Source: Smittium culicis
Taxonomy: Eukaryota; Kickxellomycota; Harpellomycetes; Harpellales; Legeriomycetaceae
DNA: 64,000 bases
Direction of reading: 5' to 3'
Assembly (NCBI GenBank): GCA_001970855.1
Contig: LSSN01000044.1
Coordinates: 50,213 to 114,212, forward strand
The translations under genes and the position numbers were made by a program. Positions 1-11,800 of this stretch are shown in pieces. The stretch's first letter is position 1, and each line of letters starts with the position of its first letter. Under the pieces are notes generated by a model. It made no database searches, had not been told where the DNA came from, and saw nothing but the letters and a program-made list of their open reading frames with translations.

Positions 1-1458
1 AGTAAAAGAAAAATTCGGATTTATATCAAGCATATATTGGCTGCCACGAGTCGGATTACTGTTTTTTATCTTATCACCTTTGTCATGAAGAGAAAAATTT
101 TTGAAATCTGTTGATCTATTAGTGGATGTAAATGAAATTTCACTTTGATCAGAGTCAGATGAAAAGAACTCATCTGTATCTGAGAGATCAATGTTATTTT
201 CCGCGTATTTTCCCGAAAACTCAAAATCATCATTGTTGCTATATGAGTCAAAGTCGTTAGGTTCATTTTTTTGAATAGCTATGCTTCCAATGAAAGATGA
301 ACTAGATATTAGCTGTGATTTAATTGATTTATTGGGGATTTTTTTTGTGCTCTCTTTTGACTTGGGCGCTTTGAAAATATTTTTAATCCAGCCAAAATAT
401 TTATTTTTTGAATTTTTACCTTGGTTAATGTTCTTGAGGTTATTTAAGTCTTTAGATCCTAAATGATAGATAGTGTTTGTATTATTTGCGATTTTTTTAT
501 TCTTTTTGGTAGGGCTAGAAAACTTGGAATTTTTTTTTTCCGTCCTTAAAGAAGATACTTTTGAAGGACTAGATGATAACCTTATGCTTTTGATGCTGGG
601 TAATTCTTTTAGAGATAACGGACTGGTATTAGGGTTTTTTGCCAGATTATTCAAATTTGAATTTGAATGAGCATTTATTTTGCTGCCTTTAAACGAAATG
701 TTTGAATAAGGGGTTTTTAAGCTTTTTTGCAATGACTTTTCAAAATATGAAGAAAACTTGGATGCTGAACCAATATAAGAAACACCAAAATCAGTTATTT
801 TTACTTGACCGTCTTTGCTTAATAATAAGTTTGCAGGTTTGATGTCTCGATGTATAATTCCCAAATTGTGCAAGTATTCGAGACCTAGTACCAGCTCATG
901 AAAAATTTTTTGAGTTTTTTTAAATCCTAGTATTGGAGTACCTTCTTTGTCGCGCCATTTTATTTCTCCTAACTCGGCATATTCTATTACCATAAAAATA
1001 CGCTTAGCTTTATTGTCATCTATAACTTCTTTGAGTTTTACAATATTAGGATGGTTGCACTTTTTCAGAATGGATATTTCTTTTCTAATGCGGTCAAGCC
1101 CGTCTACATCAAAACGTGGGAACTTTAATTGAAGGGGATTTCTATTGGACGTTAGCCTTCTTATACCTTTTCTTCGTTTTTCCGTAATTTTAATAGCGTA
1201 TTCCTTGTTTGAACTGCAGTCAGTAGCTAATCGAACCATTCCATGAACGCCATTCCCTAGAACTTTTCCAATTATGTATTGATTAATGGTCTTATGGCTT
1301 GAGTCGGAAGTAAAATCGACATTGAGATGGTGTGTGAGTTTAAAATCGACATTCTGGTAGCGTGAATCCAAGGGTCGAGCAATATTTCGAACAGAGTTCT
1401 CACTTGAAGCAGTTTCATTATTTAAATCTAGCAATTTTTGGGGATTAACAGCGCTCAT
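1..1458 (-). CDS. Ser/Thr protein kinase of the LKB1/CaMKK (Sak1/Tos3/Elm1/Ssp1) type, N-terminal part; 3' end outside window
   Basis: The reading frame is open for all 486 codons from the ATG at 1458-1456 to the window edge. A 60-70 residue leader precedes a kinase domain with a glycine loop (LGNGVHGMV), the VAIK-type lysine K90 (EYAIKI), HRDIKPANLL with H203-R204-D205, and ITDFGVS with D223 at 784-792. The blocks RKEISILKKCNHPNIVKL, EYAELGEIKWRD and FHELVLGLEYLH are the signature of fungal kinases that phosphorylate the AMPK/Snf1 activation loop; this assignment is from family knowledge. Directly after DFG comes a Ser/Asn/Lys-rich stretch of about 260 residues that still has not reached the APE motif at the window edge. 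Catalytic residues of the N-lobe and the catalytic loop are present, so an active kinase is likely. Upstream lies a 15-kb gene-poor region. Confidence 0.88.
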   Translation of the reverse strand, partial: MSAVNPQKLLDLNNETASSENSVRNIARPLDSRYQNVDFKLTHHLNVDFTSDSSHKTINQYIIGKVLGNGVHGMVRLATDCSSNKEYAIKITEKRRKGIRRLTSNRNPLQLKFPRFDVDGLDRIRKEISILKKCNHPNIVKLKEVIDDNKAKRIFMVIEYAELGEIKWRDKEGTPILGFKKTQKIFHELVLGLEYLHNLGIIHRDIKPANLLLSKDGQVKITDFGVSYIGSASKFSSYFEKSLQKSLKTPYSNISFKGSKINAHSNSNLNNLAKNPNTSPLSLKELPSIKSIRLSSSPSKVSSLRTEKKNSKFSSPTKKNKKIANNTNTIYHLGSKDLNNLKNINQGKNSKNKYFGWIKNIFKAPKSKESTKKIPNKSIKSQLISSSSFIGSIAIQKNEPNDFDSYSNNDDFEFSGKYAENNIDLSDTDEFFSSDSDQSEISFTSTNRSTDFKNFSLHDKGDKIKNSNPTRGSQYMLDINPNFSFT

Positions 1459-4400
1459 TATTTACTGGAGGGGTATTTTCATTATTTGAAAGTTGTATAA
1501 GATATGATACGATATTAAACGAGGATGATAGTGATAGAACAGGGTTGTATATATAGTGGCCAAAAAAATAGTTCCTATGCATATATAGATATGGATGTAT
1601 GTGATACTGAGTTGTAAGGTCAAAATTTGTCCCATAGATAAGAGCTTATCTTACAAAACAGTGGTAATTTAGGCGAAAATCGTGTAATGACACTAAGGAA
1701 TATGAAAGTGAATGGTAAGATATAAATGAATAATTAGTGTGGATGGGGTTAAAGAAGAAGTTGCTAAGGCACACATTTCCTTAAATTGCAAGCCAAATTT
1801 TACATTCATTGCATTTTGCTCTTTAATGTCGATTTTTATTATAAAAAAGCTATTTTTGAAAACCTTCAATTTTCTTTGAAATTCTTCCAATCACCACTCT
1901 ACTATGCCTCTCCAAAGTTAAATCCAGTCCAATGAAATTCAGACTATAATATATCTGGCGATCAATGACCAATCACATTAGTTTATTCGATATGATTTGC
2001 TGGATTTCCTAAAATAAAATACTATGCATCATATAATTGGCTTGAATCATATGCTATAATACTTATAGAAGGAAAATTTGAGCAAATGTAATGAACAGTT
2101 TTTCACAGCCAAAACTAACAATTTCTATTAAAAAGCTAAAAAAAAAAAAAAAAACCCCATCAATTAAATACTACTACCGCAAATAGAAAGTCGAGCTCAA
2201 TATTTGCTCTATTTCAAATTTTACAAAAGCGCCTAATTTAAGTCGGATATGACTAATAAAGCTCTGTACGACTAAGTCGAAATTCAATCATTAACAAAAT
2301 TTAGAAATTTTTATACATTTAGAATAAAGATTACAAATATGGTTCACAAAAAAGTACTACTACTCAATTCTCAAATATATCCCAGGAACCTTAAATGAGT
2401 TAATCTTTTGGAAACCACTAAACTCTTTTTGCACCACAATACTTTTAATTATGCCCAATAATGTATCTCGTGCATCAATTATGGCGTGCAAATAATAATG
2501 CTATAAAACTTGTAAATATAATAATTCTTTGAAAATTTACGTTATATATATCGCTCATAGTAAAATGATTTCTATTTTCTAATACACTATTTATAAGCAG
2601 TTCATGATTAATTAGTTATATTTTACAAAAAATTTTACTTAAAAAACCATTTTTTTGATTTTTTTGATGCAAATCACTTTAAATTATAAAACAAGCAGAA
2701 TATGAGCAAGAATCTTTACTTATTTCTTTAAAAAATAAAAAAGCTAGAAATACAACAACTTAAAAATTTATTTCCTAGAAGCGAATTAAAATTTTTTTTA
2801 GTATTCGAGATAAAACATATTTTAGTCAATTTCACTTTCAGCTATAAATAAAATATATTTTTCGTGTATCAGCATCTGCACTTTTACTTGTGTCACTTGT
2901 ATTATAATATAATACGATTTTACTTGTTATCAAATTTCATCTGTTATTCTCTTTAATGCTATTTTAATCTCATTTAACTCGGCGCTTGAGCATTTTCGGC
3001 TTATCTTTTTCTGGCTCGCTTACACAATTTCTTTTTGGATACAAATAGATGATTTTCGCTCCAAAATTCCCTTAAAAAAATCTATGTTTTATTTACATAT
3101 TTTAAAATTATTACAATTCGATCATTTCACTTGTTTACAATTACACTATACCAATATTTTTTACTAAAATAATATAAATGTGTAGCCACATTATTATGAG
3201 AGGCCATTCAAAAAATTAAACAAATGTTATTACATTTCACTTGAAATAAAATCAAATCTCAACTCTTGATAGTTTCTCATAATATGAAATTTTGTAGATT
3301 TGTATAATAATTATGCCATAAATCAATCTTCATAACTCAAAAACATCAATGTATTTATTTTATCTCTAATTCAATATTCTCGATGTCTTTATACTCAATT
3401 TTCCTTTTTTTTGATTTAAAATGATTATAAACGAAGCTTTTACAAAAAAAAAGTAAAATTTATTTATTTTACTAGCTTAGTACACTTCTAGATTGATTGC
3501 TAATCTTGAATATAAATTTAATAATCAGATTTATCCTCGTTTATTTTATTTTTAGATTACATTTAATAAAAATAACTTGTAAGGAAATTTAAAATAGCAG
3601 CCAAATTTTTATAAAAAATATGAAAACTTGGGTTTAATAATGGCTATATATCCCAATTAATTAGCCATCAATATTTATACTCAATATTTTCTATATTGAA
3701 TATACATCATTTTAACTTCGTTTTATTTTTTTAAGAGTAAGTGAATATCTTCTATTGTTAAATAAAGTCGCGATACATTTATTACATAGAAGTTTTATTA
3801 ACCTATTTATTCTCAAAAAAAAATCGAAACCTTATATGTATGCGAGCATTCCAAAGATTCGATCTTTTTCTATTAATACTTTCCAAGTCACCAGATTTTT
3901 TTTTATAATATAGATGGTTATATAGAATAGAATCCCCGATAGTATCAATAGCTTTATCTAATTCACTTCAGAAAGTAAAATTTAATTGGAAAAAAAAAAA
4001 AAAAAACTATGGTTCTCATGAAAACCTCCCGTATATATCAAATATAAACATTTGAGTTAAAATTTTTCATTTATTATAAGTTAATAAAAAACAGACCATT
4101 TCAATGTCGTTTCATTTTATAAAAATCTAATACCAATTTATTTTATGTTTTAATAAAACTCCGCCATTATTAAACAAGAGATTTTTTTCTTGTATTTTTA
4201 ACCTTGATTTTAAAGAAAATTATAAGAAAAAAAATTTAAGTTGATTTTTTAAATTTTTGTTATATGTTAAAAATTGATCTTTGATGTTACAAGTCTATTA
4301 TATTAAAAATTTGTTATTTTTTAAAAACACCTCCATATCCTGTAAAACATTTTGAAAATTAAAAATCAATTAATTAAAACATACTGGAATTTGGTAAGAC

Positions 4401-6259
4401 AATCTCGATGCCTAAATTAACCTGTTGATACTATATGATTACTAGATGATAAAATAAATTGACGGAGCAATTAGATAACAATCTTATATGAATTTAATGT
4501 TTATATACGTTGTGCATAAATTTATTTATTTATTTAGGGAAAATATATTTTATTAATAAAAAACTGAATAAAAAAAAAAGTGAACTTTTAGTATTTAGTA
4601 ATCACCTTTAATAAATTCATAGGTATAAAAAATAAAATAATTTTTGGCGCTTGTTAGAATATAATATAATTAAAACGCAAAAATATTCATAAAATTATTA
4701 AATTAAAAATTTTGGCACAAGAAAATGGAGAATATGATTAAATTTGTCTATAATTGCACTTTTTTACAATACATTTAGATTCGCTATGATAAATCGAATT
4801 TTTTTATGAATTAATTATCTCTTGTATTTAGGTGTGGATATCAGCATTATAATTTTTTTTCTATAAGTACTAATTAAATTCATACTCTATAATAAAATAT
4901 AATTATATTATTGTAAAATTTATAAATAAAATTGCAATAATTTGATACTGTATTTCTCATATTATATTTAAATAAAATATTTAATTTAATTTTTGCGGTA
5001 TATTAACATGCTCAAAAAATTAAATTTAGTGTAAATATAAATATTTTTTGTTAAATTTAACACGAAATATCATATGAACTACTATGTGATTTTCTTGCTT
5101 AATGAAATGGCGTAAAAAATTTTTGATAGATTGATTTTAATTTCCTAGAGTAATACTAGCTCTTATTATCAATAATCTACTATGTTTGATTTATTCGTGG
5201 CTTTAAGATATATATATAACTATTTAATCCTTATTAAAAAAGAGATGCGATTTTCTAGTATAATAGAGCTGTTATTTTTAAGCTAATATTAGGATGTGCG
5301 AGTAAAATTATATTAATAAAATTCAGTTAATTTTCAACAACATTTCATTTAAATTTTTTCTATTTGCAATTGTGAAATGATTTGCATATTTCTGAAATAA
5401 GTCAAAAAATATAAAATTTGAATAAAAATTTTATTTTATTCATTATAAGGTTTTTTTTCAACTAATAGGATGATACATTTCAAAATTATACTTGCTATAC
5501 GGCTATTCATGGATTTCATCCTAACTATTAACACTAATTGTCATAATTTTTGATATTATTTTACTCAAATTAAAAGTTATAAATAGACATTTTCATTTTA
5601 TACGATGCGTTACTTTTATTTGATACTAATAAACTATGGCTTTAGTTTATTTTTATATCCAACATTGAAAAAATGTTAAAAAAATGACTTTTTTATTAAA
5701 TAAAAAATCTATTTATGCTATATTTTTCTTTGAAACTTATTGTTATAAATCAATCTGATCTTCATTCTTTTATTCTCTTTTTTATTATTATTAAGAAAAT
5801 TTAACTTTAGAAAAATCTTTCAATTATTTTTTTCAATTTAATTAATTAATGCTTATTTTTATAACTTTTGAAATTGAGACATATCGTATAACAGTTTTTT
5901 AATGGATACATTTTTATTAGCCTATAGTGGCTAGGTGCATTTATTAATAGCTGTTATCATCACACATAGAACATCTTATATATAACTAACTATATATATT
6001 TATAAATAAATATTTCTTTTTCATTTTTGTAATAGTAAGTTTTATCATCCTATTGAATAATACTAAACAGATAATCGAATAAAATGAAATAAGAGAAATA
6101 AAATGAACTGATAAAATTTTTTATGGTATATAATTTAAAGTACAATTGTTATATACTTATCTTCTTTTCATTAGCTTAGGTATTCTAATAGCATAATTAT
6201 TTTAAACCATTAGAATTTTATACATTAGAATGTCATAAACTTTATTTCTTCATTTACTA
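1459..6259. other. AT-rich gene-free stretch upstream of the kinase
   Basis: About 4.8 kb of very AT-rich DNA with homopolymer A/T runs and only short chance frames on both strands. The first few hundred bases must hold the promoter of the minus-strand kinase, but I see no distinct element that I could call. No repeat unit or RNA gene is recognisable. Confidence 0.6.
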
Positions 6260-9230
6260 TACTATGGACCAAATGAGACAAACCCAAGCTTCAGAAAACT
6301 ATGAATAAGTCAGGTACTGCCTGAAAAGCTCCAAAAAATTCATCGTGAAAGGTAGCGTAACCAGGAACGAGTAAAACCTTACGTGAAAACAATAATACCA
6401 GATATAGAATGGACAGTCTATTTGAAGCTTACCGAAGAGCTTAAATCGATTCAGACAGGCTTCTTCTGATAAAATCATATAAAAGAATAGCGTGGAATTG
6501 ATATCAATTCTTTTAAAATACTATTAAATTAACTAGATACTACTGCCGCATATCGATACAACATTATACTAAGTGAAAAAAACATAAATTTTCTCTAACT
6601 AGCTAATTTAGCCCCTTAAAAAGCTACTCTTCCAATCAATTATAATCTCCCCTAACGATCAAGAAAGTCCATGAATCTAAATCATTAAAGTTTCCGATTT
6701 TCTATATATCATAAATACGAATACACTCTTTTCTTAAAATTCCTCAACTATGACTCAAACTAGTTTGAATATCCTGCTCAGGAAATTGAATATTACAGGT
6801 AAACTGACATACCTGATCGAATAAGATACTAACCAGCCAATAAATCTAGAGTCTTTGGGAACATTAATAGCCAAAAAGCCTAAGATTAAGCGCCAGATAG
6901 TTTAGATATATTGTAAGAATTAACAGAATACGATAAAAAAATTTCCGTAAATCATATAATCATTTAATCCGCCGATAATTTATGTAGAATCCTCCGTTGA
7001 AACCATCTCAAGAAATAAGAACACCGTCAACATATCAAATTTTCATGAATGTGTCGTGGACTTTGAGGGGCGGTCTGAATTGAGATCCATAAAGAAAATA
7101 CAGTGGGAGGATGTCTCAATATTTTAAAATCGGCAATTTTAAAACTAGATTACAGCATTAGATTCGGAAAATAATGCAAAAGGGATTCTGGAATCTCATT
7201 CAAGGACCCAGCCTCAAACACTACTTTTCCAGAGGATGCATAAAGGAAAATTCGGCATGAAGCAATAAGCTAGCCAGATTTTTTATTCAACAGACGGGGG
7301 TCACGCCGCAAATTCTGGTGCGTTTGCAACATAATTTTACGGTGTGTAATTTGGACCCAAGTTAACGTAGCATCATCGTTAGTACAAGAGGAAACTAATC
7401 CTGGTTGATAGAAAGATATTAACAGAGGAAGTAGCCGCACGACTATAAAAGATGGTAATCGATGAGATCAATAAGAGAAGACAAGGATTATACATCCAGC
7501 TATTCATGATACCAAAAAAGAAACAGGAACTGTGAATTGATCTAGGCCTCCATATCCTGAGCTGCAACGTCGATTAACAGAACTTCAAGAAAGAAACTCT
7601 CAATTATATCTGCAGAATTTTTTGACGTATAGATTATCTGAAATCCTTTTACCTTCAGGGCGCATTAATCCAGATCATATTTCACAAGATGCGTAAGAAA
7701 TATCACTAGTTCTGTTTAGTGACTGCTACTTTCGATTTCGCTAGCTGCCGTTCGAACTGTCACTGAATCCGCTGATATTTACCAAGATAATATGGTTATT
7801 AATGAAGTGATCCTGTTCAATTGGAAATCAGATAGCATCATGCCTGAAAAATCTATGATTTACCTGAGGAAGAAAATTAGTGTCCAAAAATAATACATGC
7901 ATAATTATATCCAAGCTCTCGACGTTTGGGTTCAATATAAACGATGAGAAATCATCTAAATTCCTATCCAAACGAATAAAACACCTGTTTTTTGTAATTA
8001 ATACCAGGTAAATGATGCTCAAGGTACCCAAAACTATTACGCGGGACCTTCGAAGGGATGAAATCAGAATAATAAATCATGGCTAAACGAAATTTTAATT
8101 TCCCATGAGCTTATTTTTAAAGCTCAATAGATATAAATTGCTTTTTTAAACTAGTTCATATTGCCTCTCTGACTTCTGTTGCTCAATAAAAACTCTGAAG
8201 GCGATTAAATGACGAAAATCAGCAGTCATTTGACGGAGACTATCATACATAGCCTATTTCACTGTAAGAATAAACTTAAAACAAGAAAAGGGTTATCAAT
8301 GTTTCTTGATACACTCAAATTGGATGCTTTCACATAATCTAGCAACACTACTTGGAAAATATTCGCAGAAACTCACACTTATTTGATTTTATGCAGTCAA
8401 AACGAGGCGAAAATAATTATCAACGTCAAGCAACTTATCACAGTAATAATTTATCTCAAATTGATGAACATAATACGTATTTCAGTGTTATTTTTCTCAG
8501 ATAAAACGGCCACACTTGTATGTTTAAGTGGTTTTGGAGGAATTTCTTCACGAAAACTACTGAATATATCAGAATAGATGTGAGATGACTGCCATAAGAC
8601 AAATAACAGGCCCTAAGTCAGATATTTTTCCTCAGTGCTCTACCCAGCAGATTCTCCGAGTATATTTACTGCACAAATCTAATTTTAACTCCCTCAAGAG
8701 TCATTAAAAACGCTGGGATTAGTATACTGAAAACAATACGTGGACCTGATATCATCCCAAAAGATCAAGAAGGTGGAATTCTAGTTCGACTAATTCTCAG
8801 ATTCTAATGTATTAGACTAGCACTCGCTGAGCTACAAATGAGCTTGTTTAAATCCGCCTTACTTTTGCCTGCTGTGGAAACTAATCTCACAAGTATTATA
8901 AAAGTTCAAAAGATAGTGAGTATCAATGACTCTGTTAATATCGGTGTGTATGTCACCCATCTGGATTATGGACCTTATATCCCTTTCAAACTTGAAACCA
9001 TCCCTTATTCAAGCAACAATAATCATTACAGAACCAAAAAGCGGAAAATTTCCGCATTAGAAAAAAAAGCACTGGAACTTGATAATATAGAGGATCGGAG
9101 ACTTCTCCTCAAAGCTCAAATTTTCTGTTTTTACGTAGTTGGATGTATTATTTATAACTTAAAACGTTTCCGGCGTCGATATAGACACATATCTGTCCAG
9201 AAGCGCTTTTTAGGCTGACTAATCTTTAAC
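6260..9230 (+). mobile_element. Decayed retroelement with a DIRS-like (or related) reverse transcriptase
   Basis: This block is visibly richer in G and C than its flanks and carries remnants of protein in broken frames. The best part (7390-8070) is a reverse transcriptase of the type found in DIRS and related elements, described separately. Upstream (about 6290-7300) are protein-like fragments broken by stops that could be gag/ORF1. Downstream, 8838-9218 is an uninterrupted 126-codon frame with no recognisable domain, rich in Lys and Arg at its end. I found no LTRs, inverted terminal repeats or target-site duplication, and no recognisable tyrosine recombinase, so the class assignment rests on the RT alone and the ends are approximate. 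Confidence 0.55.
7390..8070 (+). pseudogene. Reverse transcriptase fragment, multiple stops
   Basis: In one frame from about 7500 the translation reads QLFMIPKKK, then after stops QNFKKETLNYICRIF and RIDYLKSFYLQGA. These match the RT order 'LF.VPKK....DL..LN....hFKMETL..I.....DyL.SiDL..A'. A later frame (about 7890-8070) gives IIISKLSTFGFNINDEKS, then FLSKRIKHLFFVINT and LKVP, matching the RT palm and thumb region 'L..LGF.in..KS......i.fLGf.i.t....l.vP'. The YxDD box itself is not preserved. Several internal stops sit where Gln or Arg is expected and are explained by C-to-T change (for example the stop just before QNFKKETL and the one just before RIDYLKS). The gene cannot be functional. Confidence 0.6.
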
Positions 9231-11273
9231 GAGATAAATTCTCAGATCTCAAATTCTAATATTATCAAATATCTGGAGAAAATATAAAAGTTATATAAGC
9301 TAAAAATAGATTCTATAAAAGCCTAAAAATATGATTCAATGTAATTAGAACCAAACAACACAGAATTTTAAAGCCTCCCAATGCTTTCAGAATTCAATAA
9401 AATTAGATGATTCATTGATTAATCATTTTTCAGAACCGCTATTTAAATTACGACAGCAGTAAGATTAATCAAAAAATGAGGTCCCAAAACTGACCTTAAT
9501 TATAGAATCTAAACATCTAAATAAGTTTGCTTCTGTCTGTAACTGTGATTTTAAAAGAAGGTAACATTTACTGAATAGATAATCGATGCAGACGCATGAT
9601 CCAAAGAGTGCTACATTTAGTCACTGTAGCTCCAAAAAGAGAACGAGCTGATCTAACTATAGAAAATTCTTGCGAAATAGCAGCACAAATTAATCAAATA
9701 TTTTTATTGGTGTTGGCTTAAAAAAATATACAAGTAAAAAGTAGCTTTATCTTATTTTTCTGACACTAAATAATAGAAATAGCAACTGTTTAGTAAATAT
9801 GCTTCTATGATTTATCAAAGACAATTAAAAGACTTTATCCGTCGATAGTATTGTTAGGAATAACCTTACGATATTAAAATTAGTAAATCGCAAACTCGAT
9901 ACAGAAATAGCGAATAATAGAGCTATCAGAGAAAATATAGCGGCTAAAAATGGTATAAATGCATATTAAATAGCTTCGCATGCATTCTGGCCGGACTATT
10001 CTATCTTAGACACATATTATAGAATAGCAAGATAATATTCAAATAATTTGAATGAGTTGGTATTAAATCTGTAGTAACTTAATATTTATCCTCTTAGAAG
10101 GTTGATTTTAGAATTAGTCGCGCTCTTTAGAATGAAAATTATTATTTAACATACGAATGATGGAGAAATATCAAATTCCGCCCATCTGTTGCCATTTATC
10201 ATTGTCGAAAGGTAATGAGGAAAAATTAATTGAGCTTTATAAATTATTTAACATAATTTTTTTTAGTTCATTTTATTTAAATTATTTTTCGCTTAGTATT
10301 ATCCAATAATATGGTAACGCTTTGTATATATTCTCTTCTCATATAATATGAATTAATGTTCCCTTTAGAGCTCGATCAATTCTACAGATCCTGTTGTGAC
10401 TTGCTGGGAGAATTGGGTTGGTCATATGTAATTCTGGTTGAAATTTAGTGTGATTTTCTGAAGCATTTCATTAGATTCTTACATTTAGAAATACCTCTCT
10501 AAATTTTTTGTTTAAACCTTTGAAATCATTGTTATTCAATATAAAACATTCTTTAAAATATTCTGGGTCTGAAAAATTATAATCAGATTGAGGCTTATTT
10601 AAAAATTATTCTTTTATTCTATACACTGAGATTTAAATGATAGTATCATTAACTGAAATTTCATTAAATGTGCACTCAAAAGCGCTGCGGAAATCAGAAA
10701 CCATCGCTATTTCACGGTTTATACATAAAAATAGTGTTTATCCTAAATATAACTTTATATCTTTAAATGGCTCAGATTTTTTATTAATAAAAAACAAATT
10801 AAAATCTATTATTGAAGCTACATCTATATGATTTTGAATTATGATAGACTGGTTTATTTTTTGGCTCTTTTTTATTCGATTAATTCTTATTTACAAATAT
10901 TCTCTAATAAATTCAAAACAAGAGTTTAACAGCTTCAATCTGCGAGTCCCTGTAAATATAAATCTCTTCAAAATATTTCAAATATACAAAAATGCCTTAA
11001 TATGTCATTATAACAACTAATTTATATTTTTTACTGATTTTTTTTGTTTTCTTTCACAACGATTTTCAGCGTTAATAAGTCATGGTTAACAGAAAATAAT
11101 ATTTTCTCGAATTCAATAAAACCAGAAAGAATTAAATATATATTATACAAGCTTTCGCATTATCTTTTTTATCTTTTTTATATTTTTTATACGTATTACT
11201 GATTTTTATTTGAATAAAATATATTTAATAATTGCTGAAATTGATTCTCATTAAAGATTTATGATGCGTTATG
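9231..11273. other. AT-rich stretch without recognisable gene
   Basis: Moderately AT-rich sequence with short frames only; the longest on the plus strand (10637-10831, 64 codons) resembles nothing I know and has no supporting context. Part of 9500-9760 may belong to the tail of the preceding retroelement, but I cannot delimit it. Confidence 0.5.
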
Positions 11274-11800
11274 ATATGTCAGAGAATTCCCTTTTCTCCA
11301 CCAAGCTTTTGTGTATATTATAGCTTTTCACTAGGGATTTTTCTTTTGGGTTCGATTATTAATAAACAAACTGATAATGTTATTATAAGATAATTATGAA
11401 ATTTTTTTTTGATTTTATTTTTATTATGGTATTATTCTTCTCTATTTATAGAGGTTTTTCTTCTTAAAGTTTATATAAGAATATTAAAATATAGATATAA
11501 AATTTAGATGTAAAATAAATTATAGATTTAAAATGTAGTGATTAAAATAAATTATAGACTTAAAATATATTAGTATAAAGAAGCACCTCGACATAAAAAA
11601 AATACAAAGAAACTATATCCGTTGTAAAAAAAACTGCCCAAATGAATCATCATATTTTTTTTTTGTATTAAATCTGGATTCTTTGAAATCAGATTTAGTT
11701 AATTATTTAATTGTATTTTCAAGAATTAATTATCTTTCTTAGTAGTGATATTTATCTACGACAGATGTATGATAATTTTTTAAAGCGCTTTAATTATATT
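11274..11800. repeat. Dispersed repeat, copy 1 (second copy at 53784-54260)
   Basis: Starting at ATATGTC and GAATTCCCTTTTCTCC, this stretch runs parallel to 53784-54260 with small indels and substitutions. Shared landmarks are CACTAGGGATTTTT, GGTTCGATTATTAATAAAC, a 14-bp palindrome CTCTATTTATAGAG, a run of short AATATAGAT-like units, an ACCTC.ACATAAAAAA block and GATATTTATCTACG near the end. It is non-coding in all frames. It may be a solo LTR, a MITE or a SINE-like element; no terminal repeats or target duplication are evident to me. Confidence 0.75.

Noticed and set aside
8838..9218. A 126-codon intact frame as a host gene
   Set aside because: No recognised domain; it lies within or next to the decayed RT element and has no promoter-like or splice context. 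Kept only as part of that element.
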